A stretch of DNA of 64,000 bases from Halobacteriovoraceae bacterium (lineage in GTDB: Bacteria; Bdellovibrionota; Bacteriovoracia; Bacteriovoracales; Bacteriovoracaceae). The notes under the pieces are model-generated. The model ran no database searches. It was not told the DNA's origin and was given only the letters and a program-made list of their open reading frames with translations. The DNA is taken from positions 62,001 through 126,000 of the forward strand of contig PAMZ01000002.1 in NCBI GenBank assembly GCA_002707495.1, given 5' to 3'. Made by a program: the position numbers and the translations under genes. Numbering within the stretch: the stretch's first letter is position 1; every line of letters begins with the position of its first letter. Below, piece after piece: positions 16,590 through 26,109 of the stretch.

Positions 16590-18948
16590 TATTCTCTACC
16601 TCGTCAGCTATGCCTTGATAATCCGGAATATCTTCATTTGATTGCGAAGGACCAATACCCGAATCGTCTAAATTACTTTCTTGGTAAATAGTAGGTCCAC
16701 TCAGAGAGCTCGCTCGTTCTTGTTCATCGATTTTCGCTCTTAGCTCTTTTGTCTCTTTTTCAAACGGATCAGGGTTTTCTTCATCGATTATTTCTTTCAT
16801 ACTTTTTAGTCGGTTATCTAGGACTCGATTTGTATTCTTAGAAGCTGTTTTTTCATAAGGAGAAATAATTCTTGGAGTCAGAAAAAAGAGTAGATTGATT
16901 TTTTCAACTGTTCGGTTTTTACTTTTAAATAACCATCCAATCACAGGAATATCTCCCAGTAGGGGAACTTTATTAAAACTCGTTCTTTCTACATCGCGAA
17001 GAAGTCCACCCATGGCAATCGTATCTCCATCCTTTGCTGTGACTTCTGTGTTTGCTGATCTAACGGTAGTAGCAAGCCCATTTCCAGTAGCCGCAGAAGG
17101 GTCTCCAATAAAATCGTTAATTGATTGATTGATTTTTAAAGTCACAAATCGAGTCACTTTATTAATTTGAGGAGTGATCTTTAAGGTGAGCTTCGCTTCT
17201 TGTTGCCTAATTGTATTTCTGGTTTGACCATTCGGATCAACTTGGGCTTCTAGAATAGGAACGGTAGCTCCTACCTCAAATTCTGCCTCTGTATTATCCA
17301 TAGCGAGTAGTTGAGGTGTTGCAAGTACGTTAGTGGAGGTATTACTTGCAATGGCTTGAATCAGAGCGTTTACTGAGTTTATTTTAAGATCCGTACCACC
17401 AATATTTACTGTGGTTGGAGCCTTATTAGGTCCCCCAATTCCCACAAAAAAGTTTGATAGGTTAGCAGGATTTCCACTGGCAAGAAGATCACCTAGGTTT
17501 GATCCCGAAGTAAAACCACCAGTTTGTGCATTACCGCGACCATACTTACCGATAGTATCGACACCCCAGCTTCTGGTTTTATTAAGAGATGTCTCCATGA
17601 TTATCCCTTCCACATAAACTTGGTCTCTTGGGATATCTAATTTTTCAATCACACTTTTAATCGTAATCCAATCGGTTGCTGAAGCTGTTACAACTAAGGC
17701 GTTATTATTTTTATCGGCATTAATCTTTACTTCGCCATTAAAGAGAGTGGAGCCAGCATCTCTGGAGACAAAGCTTCTCGCATTTCTTCCGGTATTAGTC
17801 TGTCTCGAAGAACCAGAGACCAGGTTAGACAGAGTCTTGGCTAATTCTTCAGCATTTCCGTAGTTGAGATAGAGCACATGAATTTTATCTGAATTACTTG
17901 AACTAAACTTAACATCGAGTTTTTTTATGAGATTTCTAAGTTCTTCCGCACCCGTAGCATTTGCCATAGCGATAATAGAGTTTGTTCTTGGCTCTGCAAT
18001 AATTTTTGAAATATTCTGCCCATCACTTCCACTGGCACCTGAAAATCTTTTTGACTTAGATCGAACGGCAGGTCTCGCTCCTCGGCTTGAGCTTCCTGAG
18101 CCTCCACGAAGAATTTCGTCTAAGAGTTTTGCAATCTCTGAGGCAGAACTATTGTATACAGGAATAATTTGAAGAGACTCCTCATATCCAGGCACATCAA
18201 GAAATTTAATCAATTGTTCAAGGCGATTAATATTCGTCCCCGTATCGGAGATAATAATTGTATTGGTTTGTTTTAAGTCGATGATTCTTCCATAACGTGA
18301 CATAAAGGGACGAAAGTTTCTTGAGATCTCAGCGGCATCCACATGTTTAAGTGCCATAACTTTCATCACATGAGCATCAGTTTCTGGAGTATAAGAGCCA
18401 GTATAAATTTTAGTGGGGGAGTATCGTACATCTCTTGTATTGATGACTTTATAAAAGGCACCTGACTTTACTAGTGTAAATCCAGCCATATCGAGCGAAG
18501 TCAGATAAGCTTTCCAAAAATCACCCACTGTTATCGGGGTAGAAAATGAGATAGAGACTTTTCCTTTTACATCTTTATCAAGAATAAGATTGATCCCAGT
18601 AAGTTCTTGAATCTCACGGGTGATCTCCATGATATCTTTATCAACATAATCTTTTGGCTCCACGATTTCTGGGCCAAAAGCAGTTTCAGGATTTAAGTTT
18701 ACGAAAAGATTTTTTTCTGCAGATTTAGGAGCAGGAGTTCTATTACCGAAAGCTTGTTGGTTAGAATCTGAGTCTACGAAATTTGCGTTATTATTTGCTC
18801 CTTGATTATTATTCTTAGCCGTTGCTCCGGGTCTAAAACGAGAATCATTTTTGTATTTGTCTCCATTGAACTGCGCCAGAGTCGTAAAGCTCATTACCAT
18901 ACTGGTAACCAAAATCAGGGCCTTCATACTTTCAGCTTTAGCTTTCAT
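16576..18948 (-). CDS. gspD: Type II secretion outer-membrane secretin GspD
   Basis: The secretin forms the outer-membrane channel. The 790-residue protein has a signal peptide cut near TTLAQ, an Asn-rich linker and the N0 domain (ITREIQELTGINLILDKDVKGKVS). N1-N3 domains follow with two Gly/Ser/Arg-rich inserts (about 290-315 and 380-400). The C-terminal secretin core has VPILEAQVD, TAKDGDTIAMGGL and PLLGDIPVIGWLF. A hydrophilic tail of about 90 residues follows the core; such tails can bind a pilotin, but no pilotin gene is visible here. AAGGA precedes the ATG. Confidence 0.96.
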   Translation of the reverse strand: MKAKAESMKALILVTSMVMSFTTLAQFNGDKYKNDSRFRPGATAKNNNQGANNNANFVDSDSNQQAFGNRTPAPKSAEKNLFVNLNPETAFGPEIVEPKDYVDKDIMEITREIQELTGINLILDKDVKGKVSISFSTPITVGDFWKAYLTSLDMAGFTLVKSGAFYKVINTRDVRYSPTKIYTGSYTPETDAHVMKVMALKHVDAAEISRNFRPFMSRYGRIIDLKQTNTIIISDTGTNINRLEQLIKFLDVPGYEESLQIIPVYNSSASEIAKLLDEILRGGSGSSSRGARPAVRSKSKRFSGASGSDGQNISKIIAEPRTNSIIAMANATGAEELRNLIKKLDVKFSSSNSDKIHVLYLNYGNAEELAKTLSNLVSGSSRQTNTGRNARSFVSRDAGSTLFNGEVKINADKNNNALVVTASATDWITIKSVIEKLDIPRDQVYVEGIIMETSLNKTRSWGVDTIGKYGRGNAQTGGFTSGSNLGDLLASGNPANLSNFFVGIGGPNKAPTTVNIGGTDLKINSVNALIQAIASNTSTNVLATPQLLAMDNTEAEFEVGATVPILEAQVDPNGQTRNTIRQQEAKLTLKITPQINKVTRFVTLKINQSINDFIGDPSAATGNGLATTVRSANTEVTAKDGDTIAMGGLLRDVERTSFNKVPLLGDIPVIGWLFKSKNRTVEKINLLFFLTPRIISPYEKTASKNTNRVLDNRLKSMKEIIDEENPDPFEKETKELRAKIDEQERASSLSGPTIYQESNLDDSGIGPSQSNEDIPDYQGIADEVENNGAQ

Positions 18949-18956
18949 AGATTCCT

Positions 18957-20480
18957 TTACTCAATCGTATACTTTTGATCCACCGGTTGGCCTGCGCGAT
19001 CAAAACCAAGTTCTAATTTATTTAAAGTAGGTAATTTCCCAAAAAGGCTCATAACATCGTTAAGCTCTTTTATAGGTTCACCATTTATGGAGTTTATAAT
19101 GTCGTTCTCTTGCACACCAAGATAAGCAAAAATTCCACCTGGATCTACCTGTACGATTTTAAAAGATACGGTTCCATCCGGGTTCTTAATCATGATTCCT
19201 TTGGCTTCAGTTAATATGGTGTTAATATCGGAGAGTTTCGTTTTAAGAAAATCTCTTTCGACGGTAAAATTATTTCCTTCCTGTTTAATTCCCTTAATTT
19301 CTTTTTGAGTCCGTTTAAATTGTTCGGCTTTAGGTGGAGGCATGATGTCAGGAGGGCTAGGGGTTCCTCTTCTCTTGTATTTTTTCTGTTCAATATACTC
19401 ACAGTCCTGGCTTTGAAGGTTTCTAAAAATCATTCGAGAGCGTTCAATTCTTCCCACTTTCATGTCTTTGAGCTCGTCACCCTCTCTTGCCATAGTAAGA
19501 TCTTTTTTTGAATTAAGTTGAACAGCTGCAATAGACTTAACTGAGTCTTGAAGAACAATAGTATCCACTAATTGAATATTGAGCCCAGATTTCTTATTAG
19601 CAACTTTACATAAAGCTGTGGGCTTTGGACCTTCGTTTTCTTCGGGTTTTTCAATAACAGGCTTTGCCGTTTTAAAGAGTCCTGAGTCCGCTATATTCTG
19701 TAGGTCTTGATTAGTGAGTTTATTAGAATCATCTATATCCGCGACACTGACTCTTCCCATTTCATTATATTTCTTATCTCCAGAAAATAACGAGCCCGAA
19801 AACTTGGCAATGGCAAAGGTCGCAAAAACAATCATAACCATTTGAAAATAACGATGGTAGTTGCGTTTATTTTGATCAGCAAAAAACTTATTGGGAAGAT
19901 TGGCCCAATTGAAGTTGATAGCTTTGGATTTTAGATCATCGAGATTAATTTTTCTGGCCATCTCGCCAAACTTATTGGCTCCAAGCTTATTTAATTTTGA
20001 GCCTATTTTTGCCTCAGGTCGCTCTTTATAAGCTTCGTTAAGATCTTTAGTGTTTAAATTTCTGAAACGATCTTTGAGTCTCGTTCCAAGATGATCGATT
20101 TTATCTCGAAAGCTTACCTTGCCTTCATCCAAATCAATTTCAGCGGTAAAATCAGATTCAGCGGTAAGATCAGATTCATGAGGCTGAAACTCTGTTTCAG
20201 TCTGTGGCTCTGGAGCACTGTCAAACTCGGGCTCTCTATCAAGTTTTGGTTCTTTTTCAAATTTGGGAGGAGGTGTATCATCCACATCTTGAGTTTTAGC
20301 AACGCTTTGATCCAGCTGGTCTTGTTCAAAAGGCTCGTCCTCAAAAAGTTCACCATCTAAAACATCGTCTTCATTTAAATTAATGTCGACATCTTCTTCG
20401 TCTATAAATATATCTTCTAAATCCTCGGATCTTTTCTTTTTTGGCAGGATTTTTTTAAATAAGTCTCGAATTTTACTCAT
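18957..20480 (-). CDS. gspC: Type II secretion protein GspC with a long acidic cytoplasmic extension
   Basis: GspC links the inner-membrane platform to the secretin. I choose ATG 20480 (507 residues), which opens with a typical basic/amphipathic N-terminus (MSKIRDLFKKILPKKK). TTG 20552 and ATG 20534 lie in frame upstream but none has a clear ribosome site. A single membrane segment lies at about 212-230 (FQMVMIVFATFAIAKF). The HR domain follows, and a PDZ domain ends the protein (DPGGIFAYLGVQENDIINSING). Classic GspC has only about 20-30 residues before the membrane; here there are about 210, with a strongly acidic, Pro/Glu/Asp-rich stretch and then a basic helical part. It is the first gene of the operon. 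Confidence 0.87.
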   Translation of the reverse strand: MSKIRDLFKKILPKKKRSEDLEDIFIDEEDVDINLNEDDVLDGELFEDEPFEQDQLDQSVAKTQDVDDTPPPKFEKEPKLDREPEFDSAPEPQTETEFQPHESDLTAESDFTAEIDLDEGKVSFRDKIDHLGTRLKDRFRNLNTKDLNEAYKERPEAKIGSKLNKLGANKFGEMARKINLDDLKSKAINFNWANLPNKFFADQNKRNYHRYFQMVMIVFATFAIAKFSGSLFSGDKKYNEMGRVSVADIDDSNKLTNQDLQNIADSGLFKTAKPVIEKPEENEGPKPTALCKVANKKSGLNIQLVDTIVLQDSVKSIAAVQLNSKKDLTMAREGDELKDMKVGRIERSRMIFRNLQSQDCEYIEQKKYKRRGTPSPPDIMPPPKAEQFKRTQKEIKGIKQEGNNFTVERDFLKTKLSDINTILTEAKGIMIKNPDGTVSFKIVQVDPGGIFAYLGVQENDIINSINGEPIKELNDVMSLFGKLPTLNKLELGFDRAGQPVDQKYTIE

Positions 20481-20591
20481 ACTTTTAATATTTTGATAAA
20501 TCTTTTCCCGATGCGCAAGTAAAACTCCCGTCATCTTTGTGTAAACTAACAAGCTATACTTGGTCGTAAAATTTTTTTATACTGAAAGAGA

Positions 20592-22355
20592 ATGAAATTA
20601 CTGACACTAATTCTTATTTTTATCGGAGCGTCTTGCTCGGGAACTGGAAAGCGAGTAGATCCTTTAGGCCCTGCTGGTGGAAGTAAAGACGATATTCCAG
20701 ATGAATTTCCTGTTGACTCTGCGGACTTGGAGAAATTATTCGTTGATAAGACTGAGCAGTATGGTCTGGTAAATATTAAAGCTTACAATATGAATGTGGT
20801 GGATTTAAATCAAGATTATTATTCTGACTTGGTGGTGATCCCTAGTTTTTATTCCTACCCACAGTTCTTTCAATTTAATATTTCCCAAAGAAAATTCATT
20901 GAGAGAAGCAGCCCTTTTAAAAATCCAGTTAAAGCTTCTTTCATTCTTTTTTATGATTTGAACCAGGACAAAATACTCGACGCAATCGTGGGGGTTCTCA
21001 ATCAAAAAACGGAGCTATCTAAAGAGCCGCTAAAAATATTTTACGGCGAGATGGCTCAAGGAGAACTTGTTTTCGATAAGGCTCAGACTCTTGATATCAC
21101 AATTTCAAATTCAACTCTAGGCCTTATTGATTATGACTTAGATGGAAATCTTGATCTTTTTATTGGCAATTGGTTTAAGATGATCGAGGAGAATCCATTT
21201 CCTGCCCCTGACTATTTGTTTCGCTCAGATAAAGGGAATTTTAAAGATGTAAGTAAGCTCTTAGTTGGAGAGCAGGAGATGGATCCAACTGGGGCCATGC
21301 ATATTGCTGCGACTCCTACTTATGGCTCTCAGATATGTGATGTGGATCAAAATGGTTTTCCCGACATTCTGACGGTTTCCACCAATAGATTTGATAATAA
21401 TCTTTGGATGAATCGTTATCGATTTAGAAATCAATCTCGTTATTTTGAAAATATAGGTAAAACGTCTGGTTTTTCTTCAGACTCTGAAGGGCTTATCAAT
21501 AAGCAGGGCGGAGGACGGACTTTTGGTGTCGCTTGCGCTGATTATAATAATGATGGAATTATGGATATTTTCCTAGGCGAATTAACCCATAATTATGATA
21601 ACAGTGGGGTTGATAAATCGAGTGTTTTAACGGGGAGAACTTTTAAGTATCCGCCTAAGTTTTTTAGAACAGAATATTTTCTAGACTCTTTTGATCCCGG
21701 TTGGCACGAAGCTGACAGGAGAGGAGTGTGGGTAGATTTTAATAATGATGGAAGACTTGATCTTTTGGTCGATAACTCAGGATACCCACCTCATAGTAAA
21801 ATGATTCTCTTCGAGCAATTGCATGATAAGTCTTTTGAAAATAAGGCTGCTGAGTATGGTCTAGATATTGTGAATCCTATCTCATCAGTCATCCTTGATA
21901 TTAATCGAGATGGTAAAATGGATATTCTCACGGCTCAATCCCAGATTCGCGATGAAACCATCACTCCAACAATTAGAGTTTTTGAAAATAATCTACCTAG
22001 TCAGGGAAGAAGCGTGAGGTTTTTTCTGCGTGGTGAAAAATCTAATACTCATGGTCTTAATGCGACGATCATTCTTAAAGTTGAAAAAGACGGGATCATT
22101 CAAAATCGTTTACAAAATGTCGCTTATTCATATGGCTCACTTCCACCACAGAATGAAGAAGGAGTTCATTTTGGTATCGATCAGGGTGAGAAGCTTGATT
22201 CCGTGATTGTTCGCTGGCCTTATTCGGGAGAAGCGAATACTTCTCGCGCTAGTATGGAGCGTAAATATGAACTAAAGGATAATTTCGAGGGGTATCTCAA
22301 TATAACCTTATGTGAGTCAGGGAATTATCTTATTGGGCGAAGAAATTGTCTTTAA
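20592..22355 (+). CDS. Lipoprotein with VCBS/FG-GAP calcium repeats and an ASPIC/UnbV C-terminal domain
   Basis: A signal peptide ends in a lipobox (FIGASC), so this is an outer- or inner-membrane lipoprotein. The body contains at least seven Asp-rich calcium-type loops of the FG-GAP/VCBS beta-propeller (for example DYDLDGNLDL, DVDQNGFPDI, DYNNDGIMDI, DFNNDGRLDL, DINRDGKMDI), which point to a seven-bladed propeller. The C-terminal about 100 residues match ASPIC/UnbV (HGLNATIILKV, then LDSVIVRWP). Such proteins are thought to bind ligands or partners at the cell surface; no enzyme activity is implied. It is divergent from gspC, so a shared regulatory region is possible. Confidence 0.8.
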   Translation: MKLLTLILIFIGASCSGTGKRVDPLGPAGGSKDDIPDEFPVDSADLEKLFVDKTEQYGLVNIKAYNMNVVDLNQDYYSDLVVIPSFYSYPQFFQFNISQRKFIERSSPFKNPVKASFILFYDLNQDKILDAIVGVLNQKTELSKEPLKIFYGEMAQGELVFDKAQTLDITISNSTLGLIDYDLDGNLDLFIGNWFKMIEENPFPAPDYLFRSDKGNFKDVSKLLVGEQEMDPTGAMHIAATPTYGSQICDVDQNGFPDILTVSTNRFDNNLWMNRYRFRNQSRYFENIGKTSGFSSDSEGLINKQGGGRTFGVACADYNNDGIMDIFLGELTHNYDNSGVDKSSVLTGRTFKYPPKFFRTEYFLDSFDPGWHEADRRGVWVDFNNDGRLDLLVDNSGYPPHSKMILFEQLHDKSFENKAAEYGLDIVNPISSVILDINRDGKMDILTAQSQIRDETITPTIRVFENNLPSQGRSVRFFLRGEKSNTHGLNATIILKVEKDGIIQNRLQNVAYSYGSLPPQNEEGVHFGIDQGEKLDSVIVRWPYSGEANTSRASMERKYELKDNFEGYLNITLCESGNYLIGRRNCL

Positions 22356-22364
22356 TCAAATGCT

Positions 22365-22757
22365 TTACTGAGAAACGCCGATATCTTTTATAGGAGGTGT
22401 CATCGCCTCATTCTTAAAAAACTTCCCTCGGTATTGCTTTTCATTCTTGTTTTCAAAAAAGAAGCCCTCTTGATCCGTTTCAAGATCAAAAAGATATTCG
22501 ATGATGCCTTCTTGGCAATAATAAGCCGTAAAAGGATCGATATGAATAGTAATTCCTTTGACCTGATAAATAAGATCGTCAGCAGCTTCTGAGGTAAAAC
22601 CCAGAGAGTAAGTAAACCCATGACACTCTTTGCCTTTAATTTTTAACCTAAAGACCAAGCCTTCTAGGGTGTAATCATTTTCGATAATATTTTTTAGCTG
22701 TTTTACGGCTAAGTCGGTCATTTCAATATTCAATTGCTCGACATTAATATCAATCAT
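22365..22757 (-). CDS. A-type Fe-S carrier homologue (IscA/ErpA/HesB fold) lacking the C-terminal CxC
   Basis: The 130-residue sequence has the HesB/IscA layout: LAVKQLKNIIEN, LVFRLKIKGKECHGFTYSLGF, and ITIHIDPFTAYYC. The first ligand, Cys45 in KECHGF, is in place. The second and third ligands, normally CGC near the C-terminus, are absent; the corresponding region reads KNEKQYRGKFF. A cysteine at the YYC position is not a usual ligand. The protein therefore probably does not bind a cluster in the normal way, or binds something else. It is divergent from the M61 peptidase, and its stop lies 9 bp from the convergent lipoprotein gene. Confidence 0.72.
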   Translation of the reverse strand: MIDINVEQLNIEMTDLAVKQLKNIIENDYTLEGLVFRLKIKGKECHGFTYSLGFTSEAADDLIYQVKGITIHIDPFTAYYCQEGIIEYLFDLETDQEGFFFENKNEKQYRGKFFKNEAMTPPIKDIGVSQ

Positions 22758-22809
22758 GAATCCCTCCAGTTTTTATGTTATAACAAAGAAAAAAAGGGAT
22801 GGATAGATT

Positions 22810-24525
22810 ATGCAAGTACATTACCTCGTTGAAATAACGGATCCTCAAACTCATATGGTTAAAGTCAGACTGAGTGCACAAAAACCAGATTTAGATAAAC
22901 TATCTTTTTTTATGCCAAGCTGGTCACCGGGCTCGTATTTAATGCGCGAATACGCTCGAAATATTAGAACGATATCAGTTAAGAGTTCCCAGGGTGAATA
23001 TTTGTCCTTTGACCAATCCGCCAAAGGTGTTTGGGAAATTGATTTTAAAAATTCAGATCTCAAAGGAGTCTGCACCTCTTTTGATATTGAATACGAAGTC
23101 TATTGTCATGAGCTTACGGTTCGAACTTCTCATGTGGACGAGTCCCATGCTTTTTTACACGGTCCTAGTTACCTAATAGGTATTAAAGATCATGATATCG
23201 AGCCTATAATTGAGTTTCGCTTCCCCGCACTTTGGTCAAAATTGCACACAGGGCTTAAAGATATCTCTGAGCAGCGAGAGAAATTTGTCTACTCTGCTCC
23301 TAATTATGATGATCTCATTGACTGCCCTGTTGAAATTGGTTGCCATGAATCCGATGGCTTTTTAGTGCAAGGAAAAGAACATCACCTTATTTGGTACGGA
23401 GAATCCTATCCACATAATAATGATCTTAAGGCTGATATTAAAACGATAGTAGAAACTGTTTCTTCACATTTCAGTGATATCCCTTATGACAGTTACTTAT
23501 TTATGACTCACTTTAAACGCAATCTTTACGGAGGTCTTGAGCATAAAAATTCTACTGCCCTTCATTTTGATGGAAGAATGCTAAGCGATAGAGAGAGCTA
23601 TGTGAATTGGTTAGCTCTTGTGGCCCATGAGTATTTTCATACCTGGAATGTGAAACGAATAAGACCTAAAGAACTTGGTCCTTTTGATTATTTAAATGAA
23701 AACTACACAAGACTTCATTGGTTAACAGAAGGTCTCACAAGCTTTATGGACGAGCTTTTTGTTTTGAGAGCTGAGCTTTGTACTTTGGAAGAATACTTAA
23801 AGATGCAAACCAAAAATTTGCAGCGCTACCTTGATATTCCTGGCAAGAAATTTCATTCGCTTGAAGACTCTTCATTCAATGCGTGGGTGAAACTATATAG
23901 ACCTGATGAAAATAGTAATAATTCGAGTGTGAGCTATTATCTAAAAGGTGGCCTCGTCTTTAGCACACTTCATTTTGATTTAAAAAAACAAGGCAAAAAT
24001 ATAAACGATTTACTCGATCTTTTATGGAAACGATATAACGACAATCCTGAAGATGGTGTTACGCGAGATGAAGTCCTGACGATGATTGAAACAGTAGGGG
24101 GAAAAGAGGTTCGTGATCGGTTTGAAATGAGGCTTAGTACTACTGAAGATATTGATTTTGAAACTTACTATCAAGAAATTGGTTGTGAGTTTGAATGGGA
24201 TCAACCTGAGACAGTAGATTTAGGGCTGACACTTCGTTATCAGGGGGATCAGGCTTTTGTGGCATCTGTAAAATTAGATAGCAGCTCTTTTAAAGCGGGA
24301 ATTAACGCTCAAGACGAGTTGATCGCAATCAACGGTCTTCGAGTTCTAAAAGATGATCTGGATCGAATGACCAAAATGCTTATTCCCGGGAAATCTTATA
24401 GCTATACTTGCTCGAGGCAGGGAACGATGGTTACTGGTACAATGGTAGCCGAAAAAGCTCAAAGGCGGCTAAAGTCTATTAAAATCATAGATCAAGAAAA
24501 AGCTCTTAGCGCTTTAAAATCTTAA
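22810..24525 (+). CDS. M61-family metallo-aminopeptidase (glycyl aminopeptidase type) with PDZ domain
   Basis: The catalytic zinc site is intact: HEYFH (His273, Glu274, His277) with the third ligand Glu307 in WLTEGLTSF. The family segment GGLEH lies upstream at 241-245. An N-terminal beta-domain with PSWSPGSYLMREYARNI is typical of M61. A PDZ domain follows at about 465-545 (LGLTLRYQGDQ, then INAQDELIAINGLRV). There is no signal peptide, so the enzyme should be cytoplasmic. M61 enzymes prefer N-terminal Gly or Ala. Its stop overlaps the convergent neighbour by 12 bp. Confidence 0.9.
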   Translation: MQVHYLVEITDPQTHMVKVRLSAQKPDLDKLSFFMPSWSPGSYLMREYARNIRTISVKSSQGEYLSFDQSAKGVWEIDFKNSDLKGVCTSFDIEYEVYCHELTVRTSHVDESHAFLHGPSYLIGIKDHDIEPIIEFRFPALWSKLHTGLKDISEQREKFVYSAPNYDDLIDCPVEIGCHESDGFLVQGKEHHLIWYGESYPHNNDLKADIKTIVETVSSHFSDIPYDSYLFMTHFKRNLYGGLEHKNSTALHFDGRMLSDRESYVNWLALVAHEYFHTWNVKRIRPKELGPFDYLNENYTRLHWLTEGLTSFMDELFVLRAELCTLEEYLKMQTKNLQRYLDIPGKKFHSLEDSSFNAWVKLYRPDENSNNSSVSYYLKGGLVFSTLHFDLKKQGKNINDLLDLLWKRYNDNPEDGVTRDEVLTMIETVGGKEVRDRFEMRLSTTEDIDFETYYQEIGCEFEWDQPETVDLGLTLRYQGDQAFVASVKLDSSSFKAGINAQDELIAINGLRVLKDDLDRMTKMLIPGKSYSYTCSRQGTMVTGTMVAEKAQRRLKSIKIIDQEKALSALKS

Positions 24526-25944
24526 CTCAAAAAGACTATCGTCATAGCGAACAAGATTGAGTCTTATTTTTTTGAGAAGATACTTTAATTGAGCCTCAAT
24601 TATTTTCCAATCCTTGGCGTCTATAGGGTCGTTAACTCTTAAGTGTGACAATTGAGGAGTAAAGAAGCTTCTGATCTCACTTAAACTATGATCGAGCTTA
24701 AACTCTTCGCCCTCTAGAAATTGCGCCAAAAGGTGATATTTGTACATGAGGTTTAGAGACTTGATAAATTTAGAGCCAATCAAGGCATTCTTTTGTTTAA
24801 GCGAGCGAAAGCGCATGAATTGCGTCACAAAAAAATGAATATTGGCTAAAGTTAAGTCTTCGTAGTCCACTAAAAAAGGATATTTTCGTCCTTTCATTGA
24901 TCTTCCTTTTCTAGATCTAACAAGTGGTTCTAGCGGAAAAGGATAGAGTGAGGTTTGTCCGCTCATTTCAAAAAGCGCTTTTGTGGTAAATCTCACTCGG
25001 TATTTCAAAGTCTCGGAATTTTTCTCCGTAATTTCTTCTTTAAGCTTGATCAGTCTTTTTTGTCCGCCGTCATAATTTTCATTTAAAATGAGATCGACAT
25101 ACATTTTACCCTGCCACCTTTCGGGGTTGAACTGGATGAGAGAAGGGGTGACAAATATATCATCTATATAGGTGAGTTCTAAATAGGGCCTTAAAAAGTC
25201 TAATTGAGAATCCTCGCCGTAAACTTTCGATTGAGAGAGGTAGACCATGCTCTTTTTAGAATTAAGAACTTGCCAGCAGGTTTTAAAAAACTTGTGTTTG
25301 AGAAATATTTTTAGAAAAGGATATTTTTGAAGCCTGCGTGCCTGTTGATTGAAGGAGTCGATGTCAGGAATGAGTTCCGGGTAATAGCGTTTAAAGTTAT
25401 TGAGGCTGCGTTTTATATTTTTTACGGTGGTTGAAAATTCTCCCGTAGTTTTTAAAGTCAGAAAATAACGAGTGATATTCTGAAAAGAGCTATATTTGAT
25501 AACAAACTCGTTCTGTTTTCCCAGATAAGAGATCGTATCTTTTTTTAATAATAGTGATTTCCATTTAATGGTATCCCGCAAGCTGTTTCGAATAAGAAAA
25601 CCTCTTAATAGATCCAATTGAAATTCTTTTTCACTTAAAACGGGAATATAAGATAGGTTAAACACAATTGAACTTAAAGCACTTTGGGTGAGCTTAGATC
25701 GAAAATCGTTGAGAAAAGCTTTGGGATGGATAGATTTCTTTGTGACTAAGAGCAATGTGTATTGGCTCCTCCCATACACAAAGTCGGGGAGATAGCTTAA
25801 TACCAATATATCTTTTAGTTCGGGGTGATCCGCGTATTGAGTTTGAAGTTTTTCAAGTTGTCTTTGGTAGATAGATTCCAGTGCATACCGAATAAAAGGG
25901 AGGTAAGAACAGAAAAAAAATAATTTTATGAATAACTTTCTCAT
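24514..25944 (-). CDS. Hypothetical basic protein, possible degenerate nucleotidyltransferase-like N-terminus
   Basis: I do not recognise this 476-residue protein. It starts with a short hydrophobic or amphipathic helix (MRKLFIKLFFFCSYLPF) that is not a clean signal peptide. It is rich in Lys, Arg, Phe and Tyr. The segment DILVLSYLPDFVYGRSQYTLLLV faintly recalls the GS-motif strand of nucleotidyltransferases, but no acidic catalytic pair can be placed. No clear membrane spans, repeats or metal sites are visible. No strong ribosome site precedes the ATG. It is divergent from topA and overlaps the M61 gene tail-to-tail. Confidence 0.6.
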   Translation of the reverse strand: MRKLFIKLFFFCSYLPFIRYALESIYQRQLEKLQTQYADHPELKDILVLSYLPDFVYGRSQYTLLLVTKKSIHPKAFLNDFRSKLTQSALSSIVFNLSYIPVLSEKEFQLDLLRGFLIRNSLRDTIKWKSLLLKKDTISYLGKQNEFVIKYSSFQNITRYFLTLKTTGEFSTTVKNIKRSLNNFKRYYPELIPDIDSFNQQARRLQKYPFLKIFLKHKFFKTCWQVLNSKKSMVYLSQSKVYGEDSQLDFLRPYLELTYIDDIFVTPSLIQFNPERWQGKMYVDLILNENYDGGQKRLIKLKEEITEKNSETLKYRVRFTTKALFEMSGQTSLYPFPLEPLVRSRKGRSMKGRKYPFLVDYEDLTLANIHFFVTQFMRFRSLKQKNALIGSKFIKSLNLMYKYHLLAQFLEGEEFKLDHSLSEIRSFFTPQLSHLRVNDPIDAKDWKIIEAQLKYLLKKIRLNLVRYDDSLFELRF

Positions 25945-26109
25945 TAATTTGGGCTGCTTACTTGATCAATTTAATCCATGCATTTTGCTTTCAAAAGTTG
26001 ACGAATGTTAAAAATACAATTAATTCTAAAAATTGTAGCTTAGAATAACGGTATAGGAAAATCGCAGCCGTAAGCGTTAACCTTTTGAAAAAACAAAGTT
26101 GGAACATCC

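Noticed and set aside
25998-26046. Promoter TTGACG...TACAAT before topA
   Set aside because: The spacer is only 11 bp; the alternative -10 TAGAAT at 26041 is too far from that -35.
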